Assembly: GCF_900101395.1 (NCBI RefSeq)
Contig: NZ_FMZO01000025.1
Location: forward strand, 1 to 58,794
DNA length: 58,794 bases
DNA from: Niabella drilacis
Lineage (GTDB): Bacteria > Bacteroidota > Bacteroidia > Chitinophagales > Chitinophagaceae
Reading direction: 5' to 3'
Shown: positions 1-7,727 of the stretch, one piece after another
Position numbering within the stretch: position 1 is the first letter of the stretch
Layout of the letters: each line of letters opens with the position of its first letter
The notes under the pieces: model-generated
What the model was told of the DNA's origin: nothing
Seen by the model: only the letters and a program-made list of their open reading frames with translations
The model's database searches: none
Position numbers and translations under genes: made by a program

Positions 1-326
1 TAGAATTATATACCCTCAAACGCTGTGTAAACATCATAGTGGAATTGGCAGGCAAGATCTCAAGTTCTATTGTAGCTATTGTACCCAACAGGTCTTTTGC
101 CAGAAACCACAAGTTTAAACGAAAAAATCGCTTTAGTCCCATGTACAAATAAAGCACAATCAGCTGCTGAAAACAGGATCCGCTTTGCCAGAAAAGCCAG
201 AAACCTTAAGGATCAGGCTCATGGTTGTACTATGCCCATTACCTACAATAGTAGCAACCATCGCAGATGCCTGTCTCCCTGGAAGGACGATCCTGGATAC
301 AGACTTTTCTTATTTTAATAGCATTG
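1..326 (+). mobile_element. 3' part of an IS4-family (IS231-like) insertion sequence
   Basis: The element enters from the left edge and ends in the inverted repeat CTTATTTTAATAGCATTG (309-326). This is the exact reverse complement of CAATGCTATTAAAATAAG at 58494-58511, where another copy of the same type of element begins in the same orientation. It is followed by GTGTCCTCAC (327-336), the same 10 bases that precede the right-hand copy, so these bases are the likely target duplication. The transposase tail is at 3-152; the 156 bases between its stop and the repeat look non-coding. Family assignment rests on the terminal-repeat style and on the partial transposases. Confidence 0.75.
3..152 (+). 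CDS. C-terminal end of an IS4-family transposase (partial)
   Basis: An open frame runs in from the window edge and stops at TAA 150-152. Its last residues (about VPNRSFARNHKFKRKNRFSP) form the short basic tail with a PNR/PxR element followed by K/R-rich sequence that is usual at the C-terminus of Bacteroidota IS4/IS231-type transposases. The catalytic DDE core lies outside the window. The assignment is supported by its place just inside the terminal inverted repeat at 309-326. An unrelated frame at 79-318 is also open but has no family resemblance. Confidence 0.45.
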   Translation, partial: ELYTLKRCVNIIVELAGKISSSIVAIVPNRSFARNHKFKRKNRFSPMYK

Positions 327-336
327 GTGTCCTCAC
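327..336. repeat. Probable target-site duplication, half of a REP-like palindrome
   Basis: GTGTCCTCAC directly abuts the IS end and is followed by AAACCAC. At the other window edge the order is GTGGTTT then the same GTGTCCTCAC then the IS start. Joining the two flanks gives a palindrome with arms GTGGTTTGTG and CACAAACCAC around TCCT. The duplication could be read as 4 bp (TCCT) or 10 bp; 10 bp fits IS4-type elements better. Confidence 0.6.
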
Positions 337-540
337 AAACCACCAGTAATTACGCATTTTAATAAAATTGATTCCGGTTCATTATCAGATGTAAAAAACC
401 AGTGGCCGGCTGTTAAGGACCTGCTCCGGGTGTAACGTTCAATGTTTCAGTTGGGGCGGTTTTATGCCTGACACTGGTTTCCCCTTTTGCTATTTCAAAT
501 ACTGTTCCGAGGGTTCGGGACTCAAATCTGATTGATGGCT

Positions 541-1524
541 TTAAAACGCCGCCGGTTTCAGATTTAAACCAGCCCGCTCATCAAGGCCAAAAACCAGGTT
601 CATATTTTGCACAGCCTGTCCGCAGGCTCCTTTCAGCAGGTTGTCCGCTGCAGAATGGACTACCAGTTTAGTACCTACTTTTTCCAGTTGGATCACCGCC
701 TTATTGGTGTTTACGATCTGTTTCAGGAAAATGGGTGTACGGCTTACCACGGTAAAAGGATGCCCGTTGTAAAAGTCCTCAAATAAAAAATAGAGTTCTT
801 CCAGTGACAGATCGGTTGTTATGGTGGAGCTGATGAAAATGCCGCGGGTAAAGTCGCCCCGCCAGGGCACAAAGCTTAAGTCAATCTCTGTTCCCGGTTG
901 CAGCTGATCCAGCGATTCGCCGATCTCTCCCAGGTGCTGATGGGTAAGCGTTTTATAGGCCTGGATATTATTGGCCCTCCAGCTGAAATGTGATGTTGCT
1001 GCAAGTTTTTGCCCTGCTCCTGTAGAGCCGGTGATCCCCGTTGTATAAATTTCTTTAAGAACACCTGTTTTTGCAAGAGGTAACAGCCCCAGCTGAATAG
1101 TTGTGGCAAAACACCCGGGGTTGGCAATGTTCTGCGCCTTACGGATCGCCTCCCGGTTTAGTTCCGGAAGCCCGTAAACAAAGTTCCGGTTGATATCCGG
1201 TTGGCTGCTGTCTTTTCTTAAACGGAAATCATTCGCCAGATCGATGATCTTAACGGATGCATCAATAGGGGTCTCCTTTAAAAATTTTGTAGACTCGCCG
1301 TGCCCCAGGCACAGGAACAGTACGTCAATATCCTGTGAGATCTCGCCGGTGAATCTCAGGTCGATATCTCCCACCAGGTCCGCATGTACATCGGTAACGG
1401 GTTTTCCTGCATTACTTCGGCTGTGAATAAATGAGATGGTTACAAAAGGGTGATGGATGAGTAAACGGATCAGTTCACCACCTGTATATCCTGCGCCACC
1501 AATTATTCCAGCTTTTATCTTCAT
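541..1524 (-). CDS. argC: N-acetyl-gamma-glutamyl-phosphate reductase ArgC
   Basis: Catalyses the NADPH-dependent reduction of N-acyl-glutamyl phosphate to the semialdehyde in arginine/ornithine synthesis, in the cytoplasm. The 327-residue protein starts with the Rossmann motif GGAGYTGGE (residues 9-17) and carries the catalytic cysteine in ANPGCFATT (about C138); length is typical. I chose the ATG at 1524, directly before MKIKAGIIGG. A GTG at 1561-1563 would add 13 unconserved residues and overlap the cupin stop. It is the last visible gene of the GNAT-argG-cupin-argC operon. Some Bacteroidota use N-succinyl rather than N-acetyl intermediates; the sequence does not tell which applies here. 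Confidence 0.95.
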   Translation of the reverse strand: MKIKAGIIGGAGYTGGELIRLLIHHPFVTISFIHSRSNAGKPVTDVHADLVGDIDLRFTGEISQDIDVLFLCLGHGESTKFLKETPIDASVKIIDLANDFRLRKDSSQPDINRNFVYGLPELNREAIRKAQNIANPGCFATTIQLGLLPLAKTGVLKEIYTTGITGSTGAGQKLAATSHFSWRANNIQAYKTLTHQHLGEIGESLDQLQPGTEIDLSFVPWRGDFTRGIFISSTITTDLSLEELYFLFEDFYNGHPFTVVSRTPIFLKQIVNTNKAVIQLEKVGTKLVVHSAADNLLKGACGQAVQNMNLVFGLDERAGLNLKPAAF

Positions 1525-1559
1525 GCTTATCTGTTTTTTTATTGTGTACTTTCCGGGAA

Positions 1560-1919
1560 TCACAAATTTAAGCGATCCTGTTCGGTTAACGGGTGAGAAA
1601 AGACCAGAAATTCCAGTTGCTCCGTTCCCTGGTTAAAGATCCGGTGCGGTTGCCCCGGAAAAATTTCGATTCCCTGCCCCGCATTTAGCAGGAAGGAACG
1701 TTGATCAATTTCAAAAGAACCCACACCGGTTATAATGTAAAAGAATTGAGTAGCCTTGTTGTGCAGGTGCAATTGCTCGCCTGTACCCGGAGGGATCTGT
1801 TCTTTTTTGATTGAAAAGCGTGGATTGCTGCTTAAAACAAATGCTTCACCACCTGTTCCCCAGTAATAGGAAGATACAGGGGCCGCATCGCTCACCACCT
1901 TATTTTCCCTCGTGGGCAT
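1560..1919 (-). CDS. Small single-domain cupin protein
   Basis: A 119-residue single cupin barrel. Visible motif 1 is PPGTGEQLHLHNKATQFFYI, with the HxH metal ligands but Q where the usual glutamate stands; motif 2 is GQGIEIFPGQPHRIFN, with the third histidine. It is likely a metal-binding beta-barrel, substrate unknown. The start codon lies 20 bp inside the end of argG and its stop nearly touches argC, so it is translationally embedded in the arginine operon. A role in arginine synthesis or its control is inference from position only. Confidence 0.8.
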   Translation of the reverse strand: MPTRENKVVSDAAPVSSYYWGTGGEAFVLSSNPRFSIKKEQIPPGTGEQLHLHNKATQFFYIITGVGSFEIDQRSFLLNAGQGIEIFPGQPHRIFNQGTEQLEFLVFSHPLTEQDRLNL

Positions 1920-3105
1920 TTTCTTTTATGATATGATAGATCGACGTTTGGTTACCAAATATCCTGGTAAAGCCTTTTACATCGTCACCGGTAAAGCTCC
2001 TGTTAGCTTCTCCGTAGCTGCCAAAAGCATTATTCATCAGATCGTACGGACTTTCAATTCCCAATACCTGGTAACGGTAGGGGTGTAGCTGCAGGAATAC
2101 GTCGCCGGTTACATTGCGCTGACTGCTCAACAGGTATGCCTCAATATCGCGCATTACAGGATCCAGGATCTGCCCTTCATGCAGCCAGGTACCATAGAAC
2201 TGGGATATCTGGTCTTTCCATTGTAGTTGCCATTTGCTTAAGACATGTTTTTCCAGAGCATGATGCGCTTTAATGATCAGGATGGGCGCGGCCGCTTCAA
2301 AACCGACACGTCCTTTGATGCCGATAATGGTATCGCCTACGTGGATATCGCGGCCGATGCCGTAAGGGCCGGCAATTTGCTGCAGATGCTGTATGGCTTC
2401 TGTCGGGTGATCAAATGCCTGGTCGTTCACTTTTTTCAGTTCGCCCTGCTCAAAGGTAAGCTTTACAGATTCGGTGCCGGTTTGGGTTACCTGTGTGGGC
2501 CAGGCTTCGTCTGGCAGGTATCCGTTGGAAGAAAGTGTTTCCTTACCTCCCACACTGGTACCCCAAAGCCCCTTGTTGATGGAATAAACCGATTTTTCAA
2601 AGTTCATGTCCACTCCTTTGCCTTTCAGGTATTCAACCTCTGAAGCGCGGCTAAGGTTCATATCCCGGATGGGGGTAATGATCTCCAATTCCGGCGCCAT
2701 GATATGAAATACCATGTCGAACCGTACCTGGTCATTGCCTGCACCTGTGCTGCCATGTGCGATGGCATCTGCCTGGATCTCCCGGGCATAACCGGCAATG
2801 TGCAGGGCCTGGCTTAAGCGCTCGGCGGATACACTGAGGGGGTAGGTGTTGTTTTTTAACACGTTCCCGTATACCAGATAGCGTATAATAGAGTCGTAGT
2901 AGTTCTTAACGGCATCCACCGTTTTATGTGATTTTACCCCCAGGTTTTTTGCGTGTGCTTCTATCTTTTTTAATTCCTCCTCGCTAAAGCCCCCGGTATT
3001 TACAATAATGCTGTGTACCTCATATCCTTTTTCTTCAGTTAGGTATTTTACACAAAACGAGGTGTCTAAACCGCCGCTAAATCCTAATACAACTTTTTTA
3101 GCCAT
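1900..3105 (-). CDS. argG: Argininosuccinate synthase ArgG
   Basis: Joins citrulline and aspartate with ATP to give argininosuccinate, the penultimate step of arginine synthesis. The N-terminus shows the ATP-pyrophosphatase P-loop LGFSGGLDTS (residues 7-16). Further conserved elements are HGSTGAGNDQVRF (the citrulline/aspartate region) and the multifunctional central domain with SVYSINKGLWG. Length (401) is normal. It follows the GNAT gene by 35 bp and overlaps the cupin by 20 bp, consistent with one transcript. Confidence 0.97.
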   Translation of the reverse strand: MAKKVVLGFSGGLDTSFCVKYLTEEKGYEVHSIIVNTGGFSEEELKKIEAHAKNLGVKSHKTVDAVKNYYDSIIRYLVYGNVLKNNTYPLSVSAERLSQALHIAGYAREIQADAIAHGSTGAGNDQVRFDMVFHIMAPELEIITPIRDMNLSRASEVEYLKGKGVDMNFEKSVYSINKGLWGTSVGGKETLSSNGYLPDEAWPTQVTQTGTESVKLTFEQGELKKVNDQAFDHPTEAIQHLQQIAGPYGIGRDIHVGDTIIGIKGRVGFEAAAPILIIKAHHALEKHVLSKWQLQWKDQISQFYGTWLHEGQILDPVMRDIEAYLLSSQRNVTGDVFLQLHPYRYQVLGIESPYDLMNNAFGSYGEANRSFTGDDVKGFTRIFGNQTSIYHIIKENAHEGK

Positions 3106-3140
3106 GGTAGTATGAACTTATGATTTGATTTATGATGTTG

Positions 3141-3863
3141 TTATAAATGAAACATATTCTTAAAAAAAGATTTCAATGTTCCGCTGCCGCTGCCGCCATC
3201 GGCTTTATCTTTTTTCCTGAAGGCCTTCAGAAATTTCCATTGTTTAAAACGCTGAAGCCGTTCGAGCCCCGTTTTGTTCTCTTCAAAAAAGGCCTTGGTC
3301 TCTTCCGGCTCATAATGGTCTTTGGGATCGTACAGCATAGCGGTGCACATGCAATTTTTCCGGTCCTTGCTCATGAGGATCTCGTAGTTGACGCAGCTTT
3401 TACAACCCGCCCAGAACTGTTCGTCCTGGGTCAGTTCCGAGTAGGTAACGGGCTCATATCCCAGGTCGCTGTTGATCTTCATTACCGCCAAACCTGTGGT
3501 CAGGCCAAAGATCTTGGCTTCGGGAAACATTTTCCGGCTGAGTTTAAAAGTGGTCTGCTTAATTCTTTTGGCAACGCCACTCTTACGGAAATGGGGTGAA
3601 ACGATCAGCCCTGAGTTGGCCACATATTCTCCATGGCTCCAGGTTTCGATATAGCAGAAACCTACCCAGTCGCCACTTTCAGTGAGGGCGATTACGGCCT
3701 TTCCCTCATCGATCTTTTTTTCAATATATTCCGGACTTCTTTTAGCAATACCGGTACCACGGGCCTTTGCCGATGATTCCATTTCGTCCGTAATGATTTT
3801 TGAATATTTTTTATCAGCAGCTTCCGCTACTCTTACGATAATTTCCTGATTGAGATTGTCCAC
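3141..3863 (-). CDS. GNAT-family N-acyltransferase, first gene of the arginine operon
   Basis: A 240-residue GNAT protein. The acyl-CoA-binding signature is in LIVSPHFRKSGVAKRIK (residues 86-102). Its place ahead of argG and argC suggests that it makes N-acylglutamate, the committed step of arginine synthesis, since no classical argA or argJ is seen here; that function is inferred. A cysteine group GCKSC and NCMC (C154, C157, C171, C173) after the GNAT core could bind a metal and is unusual for the fold. The C-terminal 60 residues are charged and end in a basic Gly/Ser stretch. The start is GTG at 3861-3863; no upstream in-frame ATG fits. Confidence 0.75.
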   Translation of the reverse strand: MDNLNQEIIVRVAEAADKKYSKIITDEMESSAKARGTGIAKRSPEYIEKKIDEGKAVIALTESGDWVGFCYIETWSHGEYVANSGLIVSPHFRKSGVAKRIKQTTFKLSRKMFPEAKIFGLTTGLAVMKINSDLGYEPVTYSELTQDEQFWAGCKSCVNYEILMSKDRKNCMCTAMLYDPKDHYEPEETKAFFEENKTGLERLQRFKQWKFLKAFRKKDKADGGSGSGTLKSFFKNMFHL

Positions 3864-4168
3864 GATGTGTTGTTAAATGGGATTTGCGGGAGACCAGTCC
3901 TGAGAAGTTTTTTTCGGAGCTTTTTCACTGACAGGGCCCAGGTCAGGGGTTCGTCCTGTCAGCAATCAGGACAGCGCATCGGTCGTGGAAAACACACAGC
4001 CACGTCAAAACCGACGGCGTAAATCCCCGTGGTTATATTTGCATGAAATGCAACGTGTTTTGTATGTTTTAAAAAGTTATTCATTTAAAAACAAATTGTA
4101 CTTTCGAACCACAAAAATAATGCAATATTGAATATTGCGCATTAAATTTTTTAATTAAACCATTTTTT
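3864..4168. other. Divergent intergenic region: arginine-operon leader and promoters
   Basis: 305 bp between the GNAT gene (minus) and a hypothetical gene (plus). Read on the minus strand it holds a -7 box TATTTTTG (4112-4119), an adjoining 17-bp palindrome (4122-4138), then about 240 nt of leader. The leader has a TTGCAT/ATGCAA repeat (4039-4053) and two overlapping hairpins: CTGACAGG 3928-3935 with CCTGTCAG 3955-3962, and GTCCTG 3953-3958 with CAGGAC 3967-3972. A 6-codon frame MRCPDC lies at 3959-3979 (minus). For the plus gene a near-consensus TACTTTCG is at 4099-4106. Confidence 0.5.
4112..4138 (-). promoter_or_regulatory. Candidate promoter and operator of the arginine operon
   Basis: On the minus strand TATTTTTG (4112-4119) matches the Bacteroidota -7 element TAnnTTTG. 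Immediately upstream is the perfect palindrome GCAATATT-G-AATATTGC (4122-4138), which would lie between the -7 and -33 elements where a repressor could block polymerase. The AT-rich half sites resemble arginine-repressor boxes in general style, but the repressor is inferred, not identified. No clear -33 TTG was found. Confidence 0.4.
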
Positions 4169-4606
4169 ATGGAAACCTTACCAATTGAGAACCAGAAGGG
4201 AGCAAACAAACGTTCGGGTTGTCGCAGGTATTTTTTTATGGTATTGCTGGTACTGATCCTTTTGGGTGGCGGATATGTTTACTGGCACTACTATAATGTG
4301 TTTGGGGATGGCGTAAAATCTGGTATCCTGAAGAATGTGGTGCGCAAGGGACAGATCTTTAAAACATTCGAAGGTGAGCTCATCCAGGCCGGTATCAAAG
4401 GGGCGGTTGGCGGAGGCGCCCAATCCAATAATTTTGTTTTCTCTATCGAAAGCAAGCGGATCTATGATACACTGGCCATTCATAGCGGCAAACGTTTTGA
4501 CCTGCATTATAAGGAATACCGCGGCGCCTTGCCCTGGCGGGGCAATACGGTTTATATTGTTGACAGCATTATTGCGATGACCGACGCCGGGGTATCACCT
4601 TTTTAA
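4169..4606 (+). CDS. Conserved hypothetical protein with one N-terminal membrane anchor
   Basis: 145 residues with a short basic cytoplasmic tail, one hydrophobic helix (about residues 23-43, FFMVLLVLILLGGGYVYW) and a soluble domain of about 100 residues with FGDGVKSGILKNVVRKGQIFKTFEGELIQ and YKEYRGALPWRG. The family is common in Bacteroidota but no function is recognised from the residues. The 3' end overlaps the convergent methylase gene by 12 bp, leaving no room for a terminator between them. Confidence 0.75.
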   Translation: METLPIENQKGANKRSGCRRYFFMVLLVLILLGGGYVYWHYYNVFGDGVKSGILKNVVRKGQIFKTFEGELIQAGIKGAVGGGAQSNNFVFSIESKRIYDTLAIHSGKRFDLHYKEYRGALPWRGNTVYIVDSIIAMTDAGVSPF

Positions 4607-5293
4607 TAAAAAGATTGCGGGGCGTTTGTGCAGGTCAATGGTTCGTGTCTGCCATTGCTGAATGGTTTTTGTCTGGATGGATTCCTGATCGCCTGTAATG
4701 TCTACTGCCACGCAGAGTTTTGTTTGCGGGTGGCAATGCCTTAGCAGGGCCTCCAGCAACTGGTTGTTCCGGTAAGGTGTTTCAATAAAGATCTGTGTGC
4801 TGTTCCGGCGTTGGGATTCTGTTTCCAGTTCTTTGATGGCTTTGATCCGTTGCCCGTTATCGATGGGCAGATAACCGGTGAAGCTGAATTGCTGGCCGTT
4901 TAGACCGCTGGCCATCAGCGCAAGCAATATGGAACAGGGACCTACGAGGGGGATCACCTGTGCCCCGGCTTCCTGCGCCGCGGCGATCAACAGCTGGCCC
5001 GGATCGGCTACGCCGGGGCAGCCTGCTTCACTGATGATGCCGATGGTTTTGCCTGCTGCCAGTTTCTGCCTGAACTCCTTCAATACGTTTTCCTCTGCTT
5101 TCTGAATGCCGTACCATTCAAAGCCATCGATGACGATCTCCTTTTTCAATTGCTTCAGATAGCGCCGGGCGGTGCGCTCATTCTCTACAAAAAGTACGGT
5201 ACATTTTTCAATGGCCTCCAGCAGATAAGCGGGCAATACCTTCAGATTGCTTTCATGCAGATAAGTAGGGATCAGGTAAATAGTAGCTGTCAT
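4595..5293 (-). CDS. SAM-dependent methyltransferase of the RsmI/tetrapyrrole-methylase superfamily
   Basis: A 232-residue protein with the family order: start IYLIPTYL, then the glycine-rich loop IGIISEAGCPGVADPG (residues 84-99), then VIPLVGPCSILLALMASG and the FIETPYRNNQLLE segment. RsmI 2'-O-methylates C1402 of 16S rRNA. This protein is shorter than E. coli RsmI and lacks its opening GTLYVVATPIGN, so it may be the RsmI paralogue found in Bacteroidota rather than RsmI itself. It is downstream of gdhA on the same strand but separated from it by a terminator. Confidence 0.8.
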   Translation of the reverse strand: MTATIYLIPTYLHESNLKVLPAYLLEAIEKCTVLFVENERTARRYLKQLKKEIVIDGFEWYGIQKAEENVLKEFRQKLAAGKTIGIISEAGCPGVADPGQLLIAAAQEAGAQVIPLVGPCSILLALMASGLNGQQFSFTGYLPIDNGQRIKAIKELETESQRRNSTQIFIETPYRNNQLLEALLRHCHPQTKLCVAVDITGDQESIQTKTIQQWQTRTIDLHKRPAIFLLKR

Positions 5294-5328
5294 AGGGCAA
5301 TGTTACAATAAGCTTCGCAAAAAACCGC

Positions 5329-5359
5329 TACACAAAACCTGAAGTTTCGCATAGCGGTT
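5329..5359 (-). terminator. Rho-independent terminator of gdhA
   Basis: On the minus strand AACCGCTA pairs with TAGCGGTT (5352-5359 and 5333-5340), with a nested AAAC/GTTT pair in the loop, followed by a short T run. It lies 29 bp after the gdhA stop. Confidence 0.7.
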
Positions 5360-5387
5360 GAATACGAATGCATATTTTTATGGCTCT

Positions 5388-6728
5388 TTACACAATACCC
5401 TGTGAGAGCATGGCTTCCGCAACTTTTACAAATCCTCCGATATTGGCGCCTTTTTCGTAATTGATATGGCCGTCCTTTTCGTGTCCGTGCTTCATACAAA
5501 TGTGGTGAATGTCGCTCATGATCTCCTTCAGCTTATTGTCTACCTTGGTTCTCCCCCAGGAGTAGCGCTGTGAGTTTTGCGACATTTCAAGACCGGAAAC
5601 CGCCACACCTCCGGCATTGGCTGCCTTGCCGGGGGCGTACAACACTTTTGCCTCATGAAAAGCGGCTACAGCCTCGGGCGTGCAGGGCATATTGGCGCCT
5701 TCTGCCACACAGATACAGCCATTTTGTATGAGTGTTTCTGCATCGGATAAATTCAGCTCATTTTGGGTAGCATTGGGAAGGGCAATATCGCATTTAATAC
5801 CCCAGGGCTTTTCTCCGGGGAAAAACTCGCAGGAGTAACGTTGCGCATATTCTTTGATGCGCCCACGCTGATTGTCCTTAAGATCCTTGATATACTCCAG
5901 TTTTTCCTGGTCGATGCCCACGGGGTCATAGATAAAACCTTCAGAGTCGGACATGGTCAACACCTTGGCGCCTTTTTCAATACATTTTTCAGCAGCAAAC
6001 TGAGCCACGTTACCCGAACCGGAAATGAGTACCCGCTTGCCTAATAATGAATCTTCCCGCACTTTCAGCATTTCTTCTACAAAGTAAATAAGACCATAGC
6101 CGGTGGCTTCGGGTCTGATCAGGCTGCCGCCCCATTCAAATGCCTTGCCGGTAAGTACGCCGTTAAACGTGCCTGTAATGCGCTTATATTGCCCAAACAG
6201 GTAGCCGATCTCGCGTTTTCCCACACCGATGTCCCCGGCAGGAATATCAATGTCATCTCCAACGTGCCGGTAGAGCTCCGTCATGAAACTCTGGCAGAAT
6301 TTCATGATCTCATTGTCTGATTTTCCTTTGGGATCAAAATCAGATCCTCCTTTTCCCCCGCCCATGGGCAGACCGGTAAGACTGTTCTTAAAAACCTGCT
6401 CAAATGCCAGGAATTTCAGAACACTGAGGGTTACGGTCGGATGAAACCGCAGGCCTCCTTTATAGGGGCCGATAGAACTGTTCATCTGCACCCTGAAGCC
6501 GCGGTTTACCTGCACCTGGCCTTTGTCGTCGAGCCAGGGAACCCGGAAGATCACAACCCGTTCCGGCTCTACAATCCGTTCCAGGATCTTGCTGTCTTTG
6601 TATTTTGGCTGCGCCTCAATATAAGGGATGATTGATTCTGCAACTTCTGCAACTGCTTGTAAAAATTCCGACTCACCATGGTTTCTTGCACTTACCTTTT
6701 CGATAAAAGGCCTGATTGATTCATTCAT
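5388..6728 (-). CDS. gdhA: NADP-type glutamate dehydrogenase
   Basis: Interconverts 2-oxoglutarate plus ammonia and glutamate with NADP(H); cytoplasmic hexamer. The 446-residue length is that of bacterial hexameric enzymes. Visible signatures are YKGGLRFHPTVTLSVLKFL, the glutamate-site LPMGGGKGGSDFDPKGKSD (catalytic lysine region), DIDIPAGDIGVGKREIGYLFG, and the Rossmann motif SGSGNVAQFAAEK. It is a single gene with its own promoter candidate (6769-6776) and terminator. It supplies glutamate to the neighbouring arginine pathway, a metabolic link but not an operon. Confidence 0.97.
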   Translation of the reverse strand: MNESIRPFIEKVSARNHGESEFLQAVAEVAESIIPYIEAQPKYKDSKILERIVEPERVVIFRVPWLDDKGQVQVNRGFRVQMNSSIGPYKGGLRFHPTVTLSVLKFLAFEQVFKNSLTGLPMGGGKGGSDFDPKGKSDNEIMKFCQSFMTELYRHVGDDIDIPAGDIGVGKREIGYLFGQYKRITGTFNGVLTGKAFEWGGSLIRPEATGYGLIYFVEEMLKVREDSLLGKRVLISGSGNVAQFAAEKCIEKGAKVLTMSDSEGFIYDPVGIDQEKLEYIKDLKDNQRGRIKEYAQRYSCEFFPGEKPWGIKCDIALPNATQNELNLSDAETLIQNGCICVAEGANMPCTPEAVAAFHEAKVLYAPGKAANAGGVAVSGLEMSQNSQRYSWGRTKVDNKLKEIMSDIHHICMKHGHEKDGHINYEKGANIGGFVKVAEAMLSQGIV

Positions 6729-7076
6729 ATGTAAAAAATAACTAAGATGGATTTAGTGCGGAAAAGTACAAAAATATTTTTTTAACACGCATTAGTTTTT
6801 TTGAAATATTTATAGCGAATGTGGAAAAAGTTTAGCAGATGTTTAGTTTTTTGTACATTTTAGTGGAGTTCTGTTATGGCTCCTGTTGTTGATAAAACAA
6901 ATTTTGGGTGACCGCTGCAGCGACCTAAAAAACGGAAAAGTGGTACCCGGCCGGCGAGCCGGGGCAACGCATTTTTACGATAGTTCAGGACAATGCCGGA
7001 GGAAAAGTTCCCCGGGGGCGCAGTGCTCTTTGATGTTCCATACCCGGCGTCTTTTTACTACAGGAGCGGTATGCGG
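6729..7076. other. Intergenic region between upp and gdhA
   Basis: 348 bp with no credible gene. The left third is AT-rich and carries the gdhA promoter candidate. The rest is GC-richer and contains an inverted repeat CCCGGC (6946-6951) / GCCGGG (6958-6963). On the minus strand this repeat is followed by T-rich sequence and might terminate upp transcripts, although it is more than 100 bp past the stop. Short open frames crossing into upp have no family resemblance. Confidence 0.5.
6769..6776 (-). promoter_or_regulatory. Candidate -7 promoter element of gdhA
   Basis: Minus-strand TATTTTTG matches TAnnTTTG and lies 40 bp before the gdhA ATG, giving a leader of about 33 nt. No convincing -33 TTG is visible. 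Confidence 0.4.
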
Positions 7077-7727
7077 TCAGTACTGGGCCTTGCCGCCAAA
7101 TGCCAGGTCTCCGGCATCCCCCAGGCCGGGCACAATATAGCCCTTAGCGGTTATTTCATCATCAATATCGCCGCACCAGAGTTTTAATGCCGGCTCTTCG
7201 CGCAATACATATTCGATCCCCTCGGTACAGGCGATGGCTGCGGCCACGTGAATAAACTTCGGCCGGCCTACTTCCCGGAGATACTGAACGGTTTTTACCA
7301 GTGAAGCGCCGGTAGCCAGCATAGGGTCTGAGATGATCAGGATACGGTCCTCCAGTGTGGGGCTGCTTAAATATTCTACATTGATGGTAAAGCTGCCATC
7401 TTTATGATGCTTCCTGTAGGCAGAAACAAAGGCATTGTCGGCCTTGTCGAAGTAATTTAAAAGCCCCTGGTGCATTGGAAGCCCCGCTCTCAAAATGGTA
7501 GCCAGCACCGGCTGCTCGCTCAGTACCCGGGAACCTGATATGCCCAGCGGTGTATGGGTCTCTATTGTTTTGTAAGGCAGCTCCCTGCTGATTTCATAAG
7601 CGATCACCTCCCCGATGCGCTCCAGGTTCCTGCGGAAACGCATCCGGTCATTCTGGATCTCAATATCCCTCAGTTCGCTCACCCAATTGCTTACCAGGCT
7701 GTGTTGCTCACTTAAATTAATGACCAT
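7077..7727 (-). CDS. upp: Uracil phosphoribosyltransferase
   Basis: Salvages uracil with PRPP to UMP. The 216-residue protein shows the PRPP loop ILIISDPMLATGASL and the uracil-binding C-terminus GYIVPGLGDAGDLAFG. I chose ATG 7727 (MVINLSEQHSLVSNW), as in Bacteroidota Upp proteins; an upstream in-frame start at 7775 would add 16 Asn/Tyr-rich residues without family support. It is monocistronic as far as can be seen. Confidence 0.95.
   Translation of the reverse strand: MVINLSEQHSLVSNWVSELRDIEIQNDRMRFRRNLERIGEVIAYEISRELPYKTIETHTPLGISGSRVLSEQPVLATILRAGLPMHQGLLNYFDKADNAFVSAYRKHHKDGSFTINVEYLSSPTLEDRILIISDPMLATGASLVKTVQYLREVGRPKFIHVAAAIACTEGIEYVLREEPALKLWCGDIDDEITAKGYIVPGLGDAGDLAFGGKAQY

Noticed and set aside
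79-318. 79-codon open frame near the left edge
   Set aside because: It runs into the IS terminal repeat, overlaps the likely transposase tail in another frame and has no family resemblance.
309-343. 35-bp terminal repeats with an internal 4-bp inversion (TCCT against AGGA)
   Set aside because: Better explained as 18-bp perfect IS ends plus a palindromic target core GTGTCCTCAC whose reverse complement carries AGGA.
6886-7140. 84-codon frame overlapping upp
   Set aside because: Antisense to conserved upp codons and without family resemblance.
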